Shown here one piece after another: positions 14,101 through 20,470 of a stretch of DNA of 20,470 bases. Position 1 is the first letter of the stretch. Every line of letters begins with the position of its first letter. Under the pieces are notes generated by a model. That model ran no database searches. It had not been told where the DNA came from and saw only the letters and a list, made by a program, of their open reading frames with translations. The stretch lies in the NCBI GenBank assembly GCA_026996955.1, contig JALWJV010000129.1, positions 1 through 20,470 on the forward strand, read 5' to 3'. The DNA comes from Deltaproteobacteria bacterium. GTDB taxonomy: Bacteria; Desulfobacterota; Dissulfuribacteria; Dissulfuribacterales; QOAL01. The position numbers were made by a program, and so were the translations under genes.

Positions 14101-15233
14101 GAGATGGTGCCGGTGAGTTTATCAAGAACGGTGAGCCCGTTTCCATCCTGATCAAGCCAGAACGTGCGCTCAAGTGATAGCTCATCAGGTGCTGGATCAC
14201 TGTCTCCCCTGCGTTTTTCTTCAAGCACCATCTTCTGTCCGGGACGGATGAGATATGCAGGCAAGTTTCGCCATTTGGCAGGAAGTGTTGTGATTGACGG
14301 GTCCACTGTCTTTAATCCAGAAACTGCAACCACCCTGAGTTCCGGCCTTGCCTTGAATACCCAGTATTCAAAATCAGGCCAGGGACCGGCATCATCCGAG
14401 GGCTCAAGCACCAGTTCTGAAACAGGCCCCTTGCTCCGTGTGACATAGGTAATGGTCCAGTTGCCCGGACGCACCTTGAGTCTTAGCCTTCCATCTTTCT
14501 CCAGCCTGGCAGGAAGGGGTGACTCCAGTCTGAAGGGAATCATGTTTGCAGGCGTTTTCCAGCCAAGTGTTACCTCTCTGGGGATGCCGGAGACTTGAAG
14601 TGCAATTCTGGTCTCAAGCAGCAGGGGAACCGAATCATCAACCAGGCGTGACACATTTATATCCATACGGTTGACCATACCGGTAATCCTGTGCTGCCTG
14701 TTTCTTATCCACAGCCTGCCTTTTTCTATTTCAGGAAGCTCCACCTTCCTTCCGTTTATAACCACCCTGCTGGTGATGGCTGAGTTTGCAGGAAGAGTCA
14801 GAAAATCCGGGAGCGCATTCCATGAAAATCTTCCCTGTACGGTAAACCTGCCAGGCTTCTCCACCCGGATTGAAGGATTACTCTCGTGTTCCACAACAAC
14901 AGCAGGCACACCATCTATGCTCACATCAAGAGGCCAGTGCTTATCAGAGCCTGGAAGCGCGAGCCAGCCTTGGCTTTCCAGGGTCCAGACCTGCGAGAAT
15001 GTGCCGCCGGTTGAGTCTAGCTCAAGATCAAGGGGACCTGACCACTGACAGATGTTCATCTTGCTGTTTACCGCCCTTGTGCAGAGCTCTTTTTCATAAC
15101 CGTCAAGTACCCACCCGCTCCACTGCTCCAGGGATGCGGGTATCTTGGGAAGGGAATATGCATGAGAAACAGGGAGGATGATAAACAGAGCTGCCAATAA
15201 GGCAGTGAGAAAAAATCTGACAAACATCAGCAC
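11160..15233 (-). CDS. Large envelope membrane protein with two homologous halves, unknown function
   Basis: I do not recognise this 1357-residue protein. Residues 1-25 are a signal peptide (HAYS cleavage region). Residues 30-470 look like beta-rich periplasmic domains. Membrane segments lie at about 474-492, 495-511, 516-531, 543-562 and 683-702. A second signal-peptide-like stretch at 714-737 (ending SPAPAASEE) opens another periplasmic beta-rich part (740-1160), then hydrophobic segments at 1164-1185, 1195-1223, 1238-1260 and 1298-1324 and a basic tail. The halves resemble each other in order: VSIDG (104-108) with ILIDG (807-811), FEYWVFKA (288-295) with IEEWILEA (988-995), and a QPD motif (635-637) with another (1266-1268) before the last membrane segment. 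Start ATG at 15231-15233. The stop lies in a repeat remnant. It is divergent from the PEP-CTERM-like gene. No catalytic motif is visible; an envelope assembly or transport role is only a guess. Confidence 0.8.
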   Translation of the reverse strand: MLMFVRFFLTALLAALFIILPVSHAYSLPKIPASLEQWSGWVLDGYEKELCTRAVNSKMNICQWSGPLDLELDSTGGTFSQVWTLESQGWLALPGSDKHWPLDVSIDGVPAVVVEHESNPSIRVEKPGRFTVQGRFSWNALPDFLTLPANSAITSRVVINGRKVELPEIEKGRLWIRNRQHRITGMVNRMDINVSRLVDDSVPLLLETRIALQVSGIPREVTLGWKTPANMIPFRLESPLPARLEKDGRLRLKVRPGNWTITYVTRSKGPVSELVLEPSDDAGPWPDFEYWVFKARPELRVVAVSGLKTVDPSITTLPAKWRNLPAYLIRPGQKMVLEEKRRGDSDPAPDELSLERTFWLDQDGNGLTVLDKLTGTISRSWRLDAGPGMKPGRITIDGRDQLITRLSPEDAPGVEVRRGTISLAAVSRIKTGEPLYATGWRHDMQHLSARLNLPPGWRLLHVTGVDRASTWVSRWTLFDIFIVLITVLSAGRLYSWPAAAASAVAMVLAFHEPDAPVMIWLLLMGTAALMRVGKGHRFYGTVSALWYITAVLAVISIIPFSITQVRTGIYPQLERAGQIQLRDTRHDYAETESLRRKSMPLTSLAGKARMVKDLEKMGMSAVPAPASIYSNRIYQPDILAKIQTGPGLPAWRWKHAELSWNGPVESVQKIKLYLASPAMNLTVALLRVIFLFLMAYFIIFKETLPAIRLKAVNTTSVLSIFIVLCAVSSLFSPAPAASEEFPPQAMLDELRQKLLEPPECYPGCASIETMTATLDQDGKMELVLDTGAAVTTAIPLPRGKSWHPVSILIDGHAPLLFAHKGETWIKIPIGLHQVKISGKLQNAQPSLFLPLKPHRAVIHAAGWDVEGVNPDGVPEKQIQFSITAKKDSNEKAFAPETLPPFVKVRRVIHLGIEWHVTTIVTRLSPKGSPIILNITLLPGESVITDGMRVRNGMVACSMEPYVDSITWRSVLEKNSSIVLIAPDTTEWIEEWILEADQLWHIEMKGIPVIFHKSQAGPWHPQWHPWPGEKVEIAVTRPEAVTGPTKTIDSTRLVIKPGLRMTKASLDITARSSRGDSINLVLPDGSSLEAVKINGETRTVRQRDREVVLPLDPGSQKINVTWHSSEGITRWFRIPEISLGMPTVNSTIELAPGNRWIWYLRGPVTGPAILFYSEIAVLLLVSVILGMSGLTPLKTWQWMLLAFGLSQSGLVAEGLVAAWLLVLGLRQRFGNNLKGFRFNAVQAALFCLTLAAMGGLVFAVHNGLLGQPDMRIAGNGSSSHLLRWYSDRTGSILPTPGVFSFSILAYRLVMLAWALWLAASLLGWIKWGWQAYSSGKLWDSVDIRLRRRNNKEKLDKLN

Positions 15234-15724
15234 TTGCTCCTTGTATCAGAAGTGCGAAACCGGATTATGGGAATCCAAGTTAAAATTTTTAAAAAGGCTG
15301 TCACCGCAACATTTAAGGAACAGTCTCAATCTAAAACTCTCATTTTTGGTAACTGTTCAGCGCATTTATTGAATGAGGTTGGTAAATGGTCTTGTTTTTC
15401 CGTTCCGGAGAACAATTTCTTGTTTTTCTAAGGCTGCTACGCCAAAATCGCGAAACTCGCTGGTGCCTCGCTCAGCGAGAGGCGATTTTATGGCTGCGCT
15501 TCGCCAAGAAAAACTACGAAATTGTTCAAAGTCACTCCAAAACAAGACCATTTACCACGATGAAGGGATACATTTTTTGTTGATATCTCTGCATTCAGTG
15601 TTAAAATAGTCGCCTTTCAAAAATAAGAACTGCCAACCCAGAAACTTTTTTCTTTTTTATCGACCATAAAATCATTAATCCCAAATATTCTATACCAAAA
15701 CTCGTCTCATACGGAGCAGAAAAT
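15234..15724. other. Divergent intergenic region with a foldback repeat
   Basis: This 491-base gap separates the 1357-residue membrane protein gene from the PEP-CTERM-like protein gene. Its centre is the foldback at 15380-15557. Upstream of the plus-strand gene an ACGGAGCAG ribosome binding site is seen at about 15711-15719. Short open frames within the foldback have no support as genes. Confidence 0.6.
15380..15557. repeat. 178-bp foldback (long inverted-repeat) element
   Basis: TGGTAAATGGTCTTGTTTT (15380-15398) is perfectly inverted at 15539-15557. Pairing continues inward with gaps through GAACAATTTC, TTTTTCT and AAAATCGC to a central hairpin CTCGCTCAGCGAG at about 15468-15480. The whole unit could fold into one long stem. 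It is unrelated to the 208-bp family and has no obvious target duplication (GGTT on the left, CGAT on the right). It may be a MITE or a bidirectional regulatory or terminator structure. Confidence 0.7.
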
Positions 15725-17053
15725 ATGCTTAAAAGCCTGACCAGGACATTTATTATTTCTCTTTCAATCTTCCTGTTTACCTGTTGTCTGTCTGTCCCTG
15801 GAGCATTAAGCGCTACCTACGGCTGGGCAGGGCTTGCAAATTTTGGTTACGTTACAGACTATAATCTCTTTCTTTCCGGGGACCTGAGATATCAAAATTC
15901 TGATATTCAGGGCAGGGCTGCCATAGGCGGTGATGCGCGGCTGACCAGCTTCAGCATTGGTGAAAAAGCTGACAAATCAGACTACTCCCTTGTTGTGGGA
16001 GGCAGGCTCTCAGCCGGAGGCAGGGGTGATGCTGATGGCGGCCAGGTCAATAACGGAGGTATCCTTGCCGGCGGTAATGCAAAACTTACACGGGTCGGAA
16101 TCCCGCAGGGAGATGTAAGATCAGGTGGCAAACTGAAGCTTGAGAGCCTGACAGTTGAAAACGGGGCTGTGGAGGCAAATGGAAATGTGCGCATTAAAGA
16201 AGCGTTTGTCTCCCGGGGAGTCACTTCAGGAGGAAATGTCAAGGTTAAGGATGCCACAGTAGGAAGTATTACTGCATCAAATAATGTGCGACTCAAACGA
16301 TCTGCAGTGCTTGGCGATGTGAATGCAGGCGGCAGGGTCAAGCTGGTTGAATCCAGCGTGCTTGGAGACATAAATGCCGGCGGCAGGATTAAACTCAAGT
16401 CATCTGGCGTTGAAGGTGGGGTGCATGACCATACAGCTGTAAGTGATACGGTTTTAAATCATCAGGATGTTCAGCTTTTTGATTTTTCCTCAATCAGTCT
16501 TGGCTCCCTTTCCAGTGCACTGTGGCAGGAAAGCAGCTCCATTGTAAACCTCAACGCGGACAGCGGTGATGTGCTGGAATTAAATGCCGGAAGCGGTTTT
16601 AACTACTTCAAGGTACTTGCTGACGACATGATGGCTGCAAGCGGCATTTTTATAAATGCCCCTGCAGACGCAGTGGTGGTTATAAATGTTTATGGCAGCC
16701 CGGAGATGGAGATGCACGATATGGCTTTCAGCCTGTCCGGTGGGATCAGAAGCGGAAACGTAATTTATAACCTCCGTGATGCCGAAGACATTGAGCTTTA
16801 CAACCTTACCCTGTTGGGTTCGCTACTGGCGCCTGATGCCCATGTCTCTTTTTACAGCGGGGTGCTGGAAGGAATACTCATGGCTGAATCTCTGTACGGC
16901 GGTGAGGAGGATCCATTTGATGGGCTTCTGCACAGTGTACAAATCAACCAGCCAGGAATGCCGGTTCCCATTCCGGGAACAGTATTTCTATTAGTGCCTG
17001 GTCTGGCCATACTGTTTTTTATCAGGAAATGGCTCTCATCAGACAGCATATAA
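15725..17053 (+). CDS. Choice-of-anchor-A-like surface protein with 17-residue repeats and a PEP-CTERM-like sorting tail
   Basis: A probable exported, surface-associated protein of 442 residues. Residues 1-29 are a signal peptide (GALSA). Residues 34-80 carry the choice-of-anchor-A pattern (LANFGYVTDYNLFLSGDL, then IQGRAAIGGDARL). Six repeats of about 17 residues run from 124 to 226, for example SAVLGDVNAGGRVKLVE and SSVLGDINAGGRIKLKS, and probably build a beta-helix. A globular part follows (about 240-400). The C-terminus has a VPIPG motif (414-418), a hydrophobic stretch and an RK cluster, the layout of PEP-CTERM/VPLPA signals processed by exosortase. No exosortase gene is in the window. 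The ATG at 15725 has an ACGGAGCAG site upstream. A role in biofilm or extracellular matrix is inferred from other exosortase substrates. Confidence 0.78.
   Translation: MLKSLTRTFIISLSIFLFTCCLSVPGALSATYGWAGLANFGYVTDYNLFLSGDLRYQNSDIQGRAAIGGDARLTSFSIGEKADKSDYSLVVGGRLSAGGRGDADGGQVNNGGILAGGNAKLTRVGIPQGDVRSGGKLKLESLTVENGAVEANGNVRIKEAFVSRGVTSGGNVKVKDATVGSITASNNVRLKRSAVLGDVNAGGRVKLVESSVLGDINAGGRIKLKSSGVEGGVHDHTAVSDTVLNHQDVQLFDFSSISLGSLSSALWQESSSIVNLNADSGDVLELNAGSGFNYFKVLADDMMAASGIFINAPADAVVVINVYGSPEMEMHDMAFSLSGGIRSGNVIYNLRDAEDIELYNLTLLGSLLAPDAHVSFYSGVLEGILMAESLYGGEEDPFDGLLHSVQINQPGMPVPIPGTVFLLVPGLAILFFIRKWLSSDSI
16094..16402 (+). repeat. In-gene tandem repeat coding six 17-residue units
   Basis: The units are 16-18 codons long. 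The last two are most alike: CTTGGCGATGTGAATGC and CTTGGAGACATAAATGC start at matching places 51 bases apart, and both contain GGCGGCAGG. The repeat length could change by slippage or recombination. It also produces a long antisense open frame that is not a gene. Confidence 0.75.
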
Positions 17054-17562
17054 AGACCAGCGCACTTTCCCACCAGTATCTACTGCCTTTGCCGGTCTCC
17101 TTGGAGCATGCTCAATGCGCGTCACCTCCAGGAGGCTGGCAAACTGATCCCGCCCCAACAGTACGCAGCCCCAGTTAAGGGACTTTTTATTCTTTCCATA
17201 TCCGGCTACCTTGAGCCATCCCGGACAGACACCCGATTATATTCCTTTCAAATCTGTATTCCATTGACAACTACCATCAACAGGAAGCACATGCCTACCT
17301 GACCAGGCAAATTATGCACTTCTCCTTTGCAGGAAAAATGTGCAACCCCATCCCGCCCACATCATTTTTCATTAAAAAAACAGTCTATTAGACACAAAAC
17401 CGCTGTAAACACCACCCCAAAAATCCGCCAAAGAAGCCGGGCTTACTCCAAGGCATATATCTTGCGTTATTCCTGTGGTCAAAAGAGCTGGATTTTTTCT
17501 TTTGGGAAAAACCTTTGAAGCCTGCACTATAAAACCGCAGGCAAACATTACAGGAACAGACC
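17054..17562. other. Gene-free stretch upstream of the flagellar genes
   Basis: No gene is supported. Near the 3' end are a sigma-54-type promoter (17451-17466) and the fliK ribosome binding site (AGGA, about 17551). No convincing terminator for the preceding gene is visible: AGACCAGC (17054-17061) and GCCGGTCT (17088-17095) could pair, but the loop is long and no T run follows. Confidence 0.5.
17451..17466 (+). promoter_or_regulatory. Sigma-54 (-24/-12) promoter for the fliK-flgD-flgE operon
   Basis: AGGCATATATCTTGCG matches the TGGCAC-N5-TTGCW pattern. GGCA and TTGC are both present, and the GG and GC pairs are separated by the exact 10 bases required. It lies about 100 bases upstream of fliK, leaving a leader of roughly 85 bases. 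Sigma-54 control of middle flagellar genes, including hook genes, is common in Proteobacteria and Desulfobacterota. Confidence 0.6.
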
Positions 17563-19419
17563 ATGCAGTTAATGCCAATAATGGACATTTCACAGGATAT
17601 GCCGAATCCCGGAACTATCTCAGGCATCTCACAAGCTTCAGGAAACGGCAGCCAGGAGTTTGAATCGGTTCTCTCAAGACAGTCCGCGTCGGAAAGGCCA
17701 GGACATCAGGAAAGGGCAAATGTTTCAAAGAGAGAGCCAGAACATGCCCATGCAGAAAAAATTTCTGCCAGGAAGGAGCATCGACCGGAGCAGCACCAGG
17801 CAGCCAAGAGAAAACATCTTGAAGACAGGGAAACAGCGTCTGCACGTCCCTCCGGGCATATAGGGCATGAGACGCATACTTCCCAAAAACCTGCTGAAAA
17901 ATCCGGCACTGATACTGAGGACTCAAAGCTGACAGCCCTGATGATGCTAATGGGGCTGTTATCCAGCAATATGAATCAGACAGAACAGGATGCCGGCAAG
18001 GCTGCTGATCTCATACTTTCCGGTGTTTTTGATAAATCGTCGGAAAATTACAGGCCAGGCATCTCTGATCTGACAGAGAAGCTTAATAAACTTCTGGGCA
18101 TGATTGAAAATGGTGAGACAGGCGCAAACATCCAGAAAGAGCTTGATTCCATCTTTGCCTCACTCCTCTCATCAGCAGAAACAGCCCGGAATCAGCAGGT
18201 TGAGGATGTCTCCAGCCTGACTGCAGCAGCCGCTGACAAGGAAGTTCAGCAAAACACTCTTATCTCCCGGACAGAGCAGGCTGCCAGTGCATTAAATGCC
18301 AGGGAAAAAGCACAGGAGCAGACGGCCGGCAGGGACCGAGCCATTAAAGATGAGAAAGGAAAATGGGCAACATTAAAAACACTGGCCACTGATTCTGATA
18401 CCGAGACAAAGGGTATTACTTCAGAGCTAACTGACTCTAAAACAACGGGCATTCCGCAGGAAAAACCTGTGCAGCAGATGCCAAGAGCAGCCATTAAGCC
18501 TGAATCTGATAAAAATTTAATGCAGGCGGTAAAGGACCATGGCAAAAAAAACCTTGCTGATGTAATCAGTGAAGCTATATCAAAGGCAGAAGATATGGCT
18601 GCCTCTGTAGAGGATCAGGAAGACTCTTCCAGCATCAAGACTATTATAAAACCTGTGGATTCCAACCAGGAAAAACATGCTGAAAATGGCAAATCCACAC
18701 ACAACCATGACATAAAGGTCTCAGGCAGGACTGAGCCACTTGTTACTGCCCAGGCAGATTCTTCCAGGGATGAAACAAATGGTCAGGCAGGAAATGACCA
18801 GAAAAATCATCTTGTCTTTGATTTCCGGACAGACATCAATGATGATGCGCCGGAGAACAAATTTACTGTGAACAGCACAGGAAACAGCACATCAGGAAAT
18901 GTTTCAATTAACCATGCCAACATTTCCGGTACAAGCTCACTGCATACCGCATCAGCAAATTCAGTTTCTGAGCCGGATGCAAGCCTTCGCTCCAGCATGC
19001 TGGAACAGCTCAATTCCGGCATCACCCGCACCATATCACTTAACAGAAACAGGGCGGTAATTCACCTTAATCCACCTGAGCTTGGCTCAGTAACGGTCAG
19101 GTTAAGTGTGAACCATAACAATCAGATACATGCCTCATTTGTTGCAGAGCATGCCCATACCAACCAGCTTTTACAGTCCGGGATGGAATCTCTCAGAATG
19201 CAGCTTGCCCAGAACGGCTTTGAACTGGGACAGGTCAATGTCAACCTCAGCGGAAGTGGCATGAATGATGCAAATACATTCCACAGACAGCAGTCAAATG
19301 ACAGCAGAGAGGGTTTCTCTCGCCAGGACACTGAAAAAGACATTGAATCAGTAACTGAGATCAAGACAGCAAGGCACACTATTCCCGGTTACGGCGGCAG
19401 GATTGACGTAATTTTGTAA
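17563..19419 (+). CDS. fliK: Flagellar hook-length control protein FliK
   Basis: Measures hook length and switches the flagellar export apparatus from hook to filament substrates; it is itself exported. The 618-residue protein has a long, charged, low-complexity N-terminal and middle part rich in Glu, Lys, Ser and Asn, as expected for the ruler region. A conserved C-terminal Flg_hook domain follows (about residues 475-570), with TRTISLNRNRAVIHLNPPEL, GSVTVRLSV, MESLRMQLAQNGFELGQVNV and a short acidic/basic tail. Upstream of the conserved domain the sequence is family-specific and gives no further information. The ATG at 17563 follows an AGGA site. flgD starts 25 bases after the stop. No other FliK-like gene is nearby. 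Confidence 0.88.
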   Translation: MQLMPIMDISQDMPNPGTISGISQASGNGSQEFESVLSRQSASERPGHQERANVSKREPEHAHAEKISARKEHRPEQHQAAKRKHLEDRETASARPSGHIGHETHTSQKPAEKSGTDTEDSKLTALMMLMGLLSSNMNQTEQDAGKAADLILSGVFDKSSENYRPGISDLTEKLNKLLGMIENGETGANIQKELDSIFASLLSSAETARNQQVEDVSSLTAAAADKEVQQNTLISRTEQAASALNAREKAQEQTAGRDRAIKDEKGKWATLKTLATDSDTETKGITSELTDSKTTGIPQEKPVQQMPRAAIKPESDKNLMQAVKDHGKKNLADVISEAISKAEDMAASVEDQEDSSSIKTIIKPVDSNQEKHAENGKSTHNHDIKVSGRTEPLVTAQADSSRDETNGQAGNDQKNHLVFDFRTDINDDAPENKFTVNSTGNSTSGNVSINHANISGTSSLHTASANSVSEPDASLRSSMLEQLNSGITRTISLNRNRAVIHLNPPELGSVTVRLSVNHNNQIHASFVAEHAHTNQLLQSGMESLRMQLAQNGFELGQVNVNLSGSGMNDANTFHRQQSNDSREGFSRQDTEKDIESVTEIKTARHTIPGYGGRIDVIL

Positions 19420-19444
19420 AAAATTTTTCAACAGGAGTTTCATC

Positions 19445-20131
19445 ATGCAGGCAGGAGTACTGAACAGCCCGGTTTTTACCGGAATACAGGATGACAACCA
19501 GATAGAATACAAAACCGCCGAAGATCACGCATCCCTCAGCAAGGAGGATTTCATGAACCTCTTTGTGATGCAGCTTCAGTATCAGGACCCAATGAACCCA
19601 ATGGATAGTGAGGCAATGGCATCTCAGATGGCTCAGTTTAACATGGTTGACCTCATGTACAAAAACAATGAGGCAATGGAAAAACTAGTTGAATCGGACG
19701 CACATCGAACCGGCATGTCTGCGGTTTCAATGATTGGCCACCAGGTCATGTACCAGGGCTCATATCTTGATGTTTCAGAGGATGGTCCTGCACCCTTTGA
19801 GTTCGAACTTGAGTCTCCCGCATCTTCTGCAGTTGTGGTGGTCTATGATGCTGAGGGACAGGTTGTAAATTCATGGGACATGGGCGCAATTCCAGGGGAT
19901 CGTCAACCCCTTGTGTGGGACGGCACAGACATGAACGGTGATGAGGTAGCCCAGGGCAGATACAGAATCGACATTCAGGCAGTTGATGACCAGGGTGATG
20001 ACATCCAGGTAACCAAGTGGACCACAGGCACTGTGACAGGTGTCTCTTACGAAGATTCAGGTCTTCCCCTGCTGCAGGCAGAAGACGGTGAAGAATTTGG
20101 GATGGATGAAATTCTGAAGGTAAATTCGTAA
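19445..20131 (+). CDS. flgD: Flagellar hook-capping protein FlgD
   Basis: Forms the cap on the growing hook and helps FlgE subunits fold into place. The 228-residue protein has the N-terminal FlgD signature at about residues 30-65: LSKEDFMNLFVMQLQYQDP, then MNPMDSEAMASQMAQFNMVD. The C-terminal part (about 110-200) has the Ig-like and Tudor-like regions, with VWDGTDMNGDEVAQGRYRI, the typical FLgD-Ig motif. The ATG at 19445 is preceded by CAGGAG. It sits between fliK and flgE in the usual hook-operon order. Confidence 0.93.
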   Translation: MQAGVLNSPVFTGIQDDNQIEYKTAEDHASLSKEDFMNLFVMQLQYQDPMNPMDSEAMASQMAQFNMVDLMYKNNEAMEKLVESDAHRTGMSAVSMIGHQVMYQGSYLDVSEDGPAPFEFELESPASSAVVVVYDAEGQVVNSWDMGAIPGDRQPLVWDGTDMNGDEVAQGRYRIDIQAVDDQGDDIQVTKWTTGTVTGVSYEDSGLPLLQAEDGEEFGMDEILKVNS

Positions 20132-20184
20132 GACATAAAAAATTAACGTAAAAATAAGACGTTTCAGCCAACAAGGAGGAAAAG

Positions 20185-20470
20185 ATGGCTCTTACCAGTT
20201 CCTTATATTCAGGTGTCAGTGGCCTCATAAACATGGGAAATGCCATGCAGGTCATTGGAGACAACATATCCAACGTAAATACAAACGGCTTCAAAGGAGC
20301 CAGGGCCACCTTCCAGGACATTATGGCACAGTCCATAAATACGGCAAGGGGGGGGTCTCAGGTAGGCCGTGGCTCTGCAATGTCAGATGTTGCACCGCTT
20401 TTTACCCAGGGTTCCTTTGAAAGCACCACTTCATCCACTGACCTGGCCATAGCAGGAAACGGCTTTTTCA
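20185..20470 (+). CDS. flgE: Flagellar hook protein FlgE, N-terminal part (runs off the window)
   Basis: The subunit of the flagellar hook. Ninety-five codons are in the window. They begin MALTSSLYSGVSGL and continue with the rod/hook motif MQVIGDNISNVNTNGFKGAR, shared by FlgE, FlgF and FlgG. FTQGSFESTTSSTDLAIAGN follows, which fits FlgE best together with the position after flgD. The ATG at 20185 has a perfect AAGGAGGA about 4 bases upstream. A run of eight G at 20348-20355 (codons 55-57) is a possible slippage site. Since only the N-terminus is visible, FlgF or FlgG cannot be formally excluded. Confidence 0.88.
   Translation, partial: MALTSSLYSGVSGLINMGNAMQVIGDNISNVNTNGFKGARATFQDIMAQSINTARGGSQVGRGSAMSDVAPLFTQGSFESTTSSTDLAIAGNGFF

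Noticed and set aside
15380..15557. The foldback as an integron attC site
   Set aside because: The GTTRRRY and RYYYAAC core sites expected at the ends of attC are absent, and the flanking genes are divergent and large, not a cassette array.
15982..16398. 138-residue minus-strand open frame within the surface protein gene
   Set aside because: It is a by-product of the repeated codons on the other strand; the protein is low-complexity Ser/Pro/Thr-rich.
16094..16402. CRISPR array
   Set aside because: The repeats are in frame, imperfect and without spacers; they code for a protein repeat. No CRISPR-like array occurs elsewhere in the window.
17054..17095. Terminator after the surface protein gene
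   Set aside because: The pairing AGACCAGC/GCCGGTCT has a loop of more than 25 bases and no T run.

Overview
The window looks like chromosomal DNA of a Gram-negative, flagellated bacterium, most likely a Desulfobacterota (former Deltaproteobacteria) relative. This rests on the gene mix: an LDH-type malate dehydrogenase, a family II pyrophosphatase, a FapA/DUF342 protein, an exosortase-type (PEP-CTERM-like) surface protein, a sigma-54-type flagellar promoter, and moderate GC with AT-rich intergenic gaps. The taxonomic call is an inference; no rRNA or tRNA gene is present.

Layout. (1) 1-3452, minus strand: an M48 lipoprotein protease, malate dehydrogenase, an MltA-type lytic transglycosylase and the start of ribF, probably one operon. 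(2) 3603-4850: trmJ (plus) converging on a small TPR protein (minus). (3) 5250-7995, minus strand: a manganese-dependent pyrophosphatase with a clear terminator, and a FapA/DUF342 protein. (4) 8272-9968, plus strand: transaldolase, an SLT-type lytic transglycosylase with a DUF4124 N-terminus, and an Mth938-like protein, tightly packed. (5) 10520-11075: a YefM-YoeB toxin-antitoxin pair with TGTACA operator motifs. (6) 11160-15233, minus strand: a 1357-residue membrane protein that I do not recognise. It appears to consist of two homologous halves joined through an internal signal-peptide-like segment. (7) 15725-17053, plus strand: a choice-of-anchor-A-like protein with 17-residue repeats and a PEP-CTERM-like tail, behind a foldback repeat. 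(8) 17563 to the end: fliK, flgD and the start of flgE, preceded by a good -24/-12 (sigma-54) promoter match.

The most distinctive structure outside genes is a dispersed, non-coding repeat family. Two complete copies (4898-5105 and 10062-10269) are each exactly 208 bp. They have 13-bp terminal inverted repeats, a strong internal hairpin and, for the first copy, a perfect 5-bp target duplication (TTTAA). At least four decayed end fragments sit in other intergenic gaps. One lies within a few bases of the M48 start codon, and one runs into the 1357-residue gene and contributes its last codons and stop. The toxin-antitoxin pair lies between a full copy and an end fragment. A second, unrelated foldback (15380-15557) separates the two divergent surface/envelope genes.

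Functionally the window mixes housekeeping metabolism (ribF, mdh, ppaC, tal), tRNA modification (trmJ), envelope and peptidoglycan enzymes (M48, MltA, SLT), envelope or surface proteins of unknown role, and hook assembly genes.
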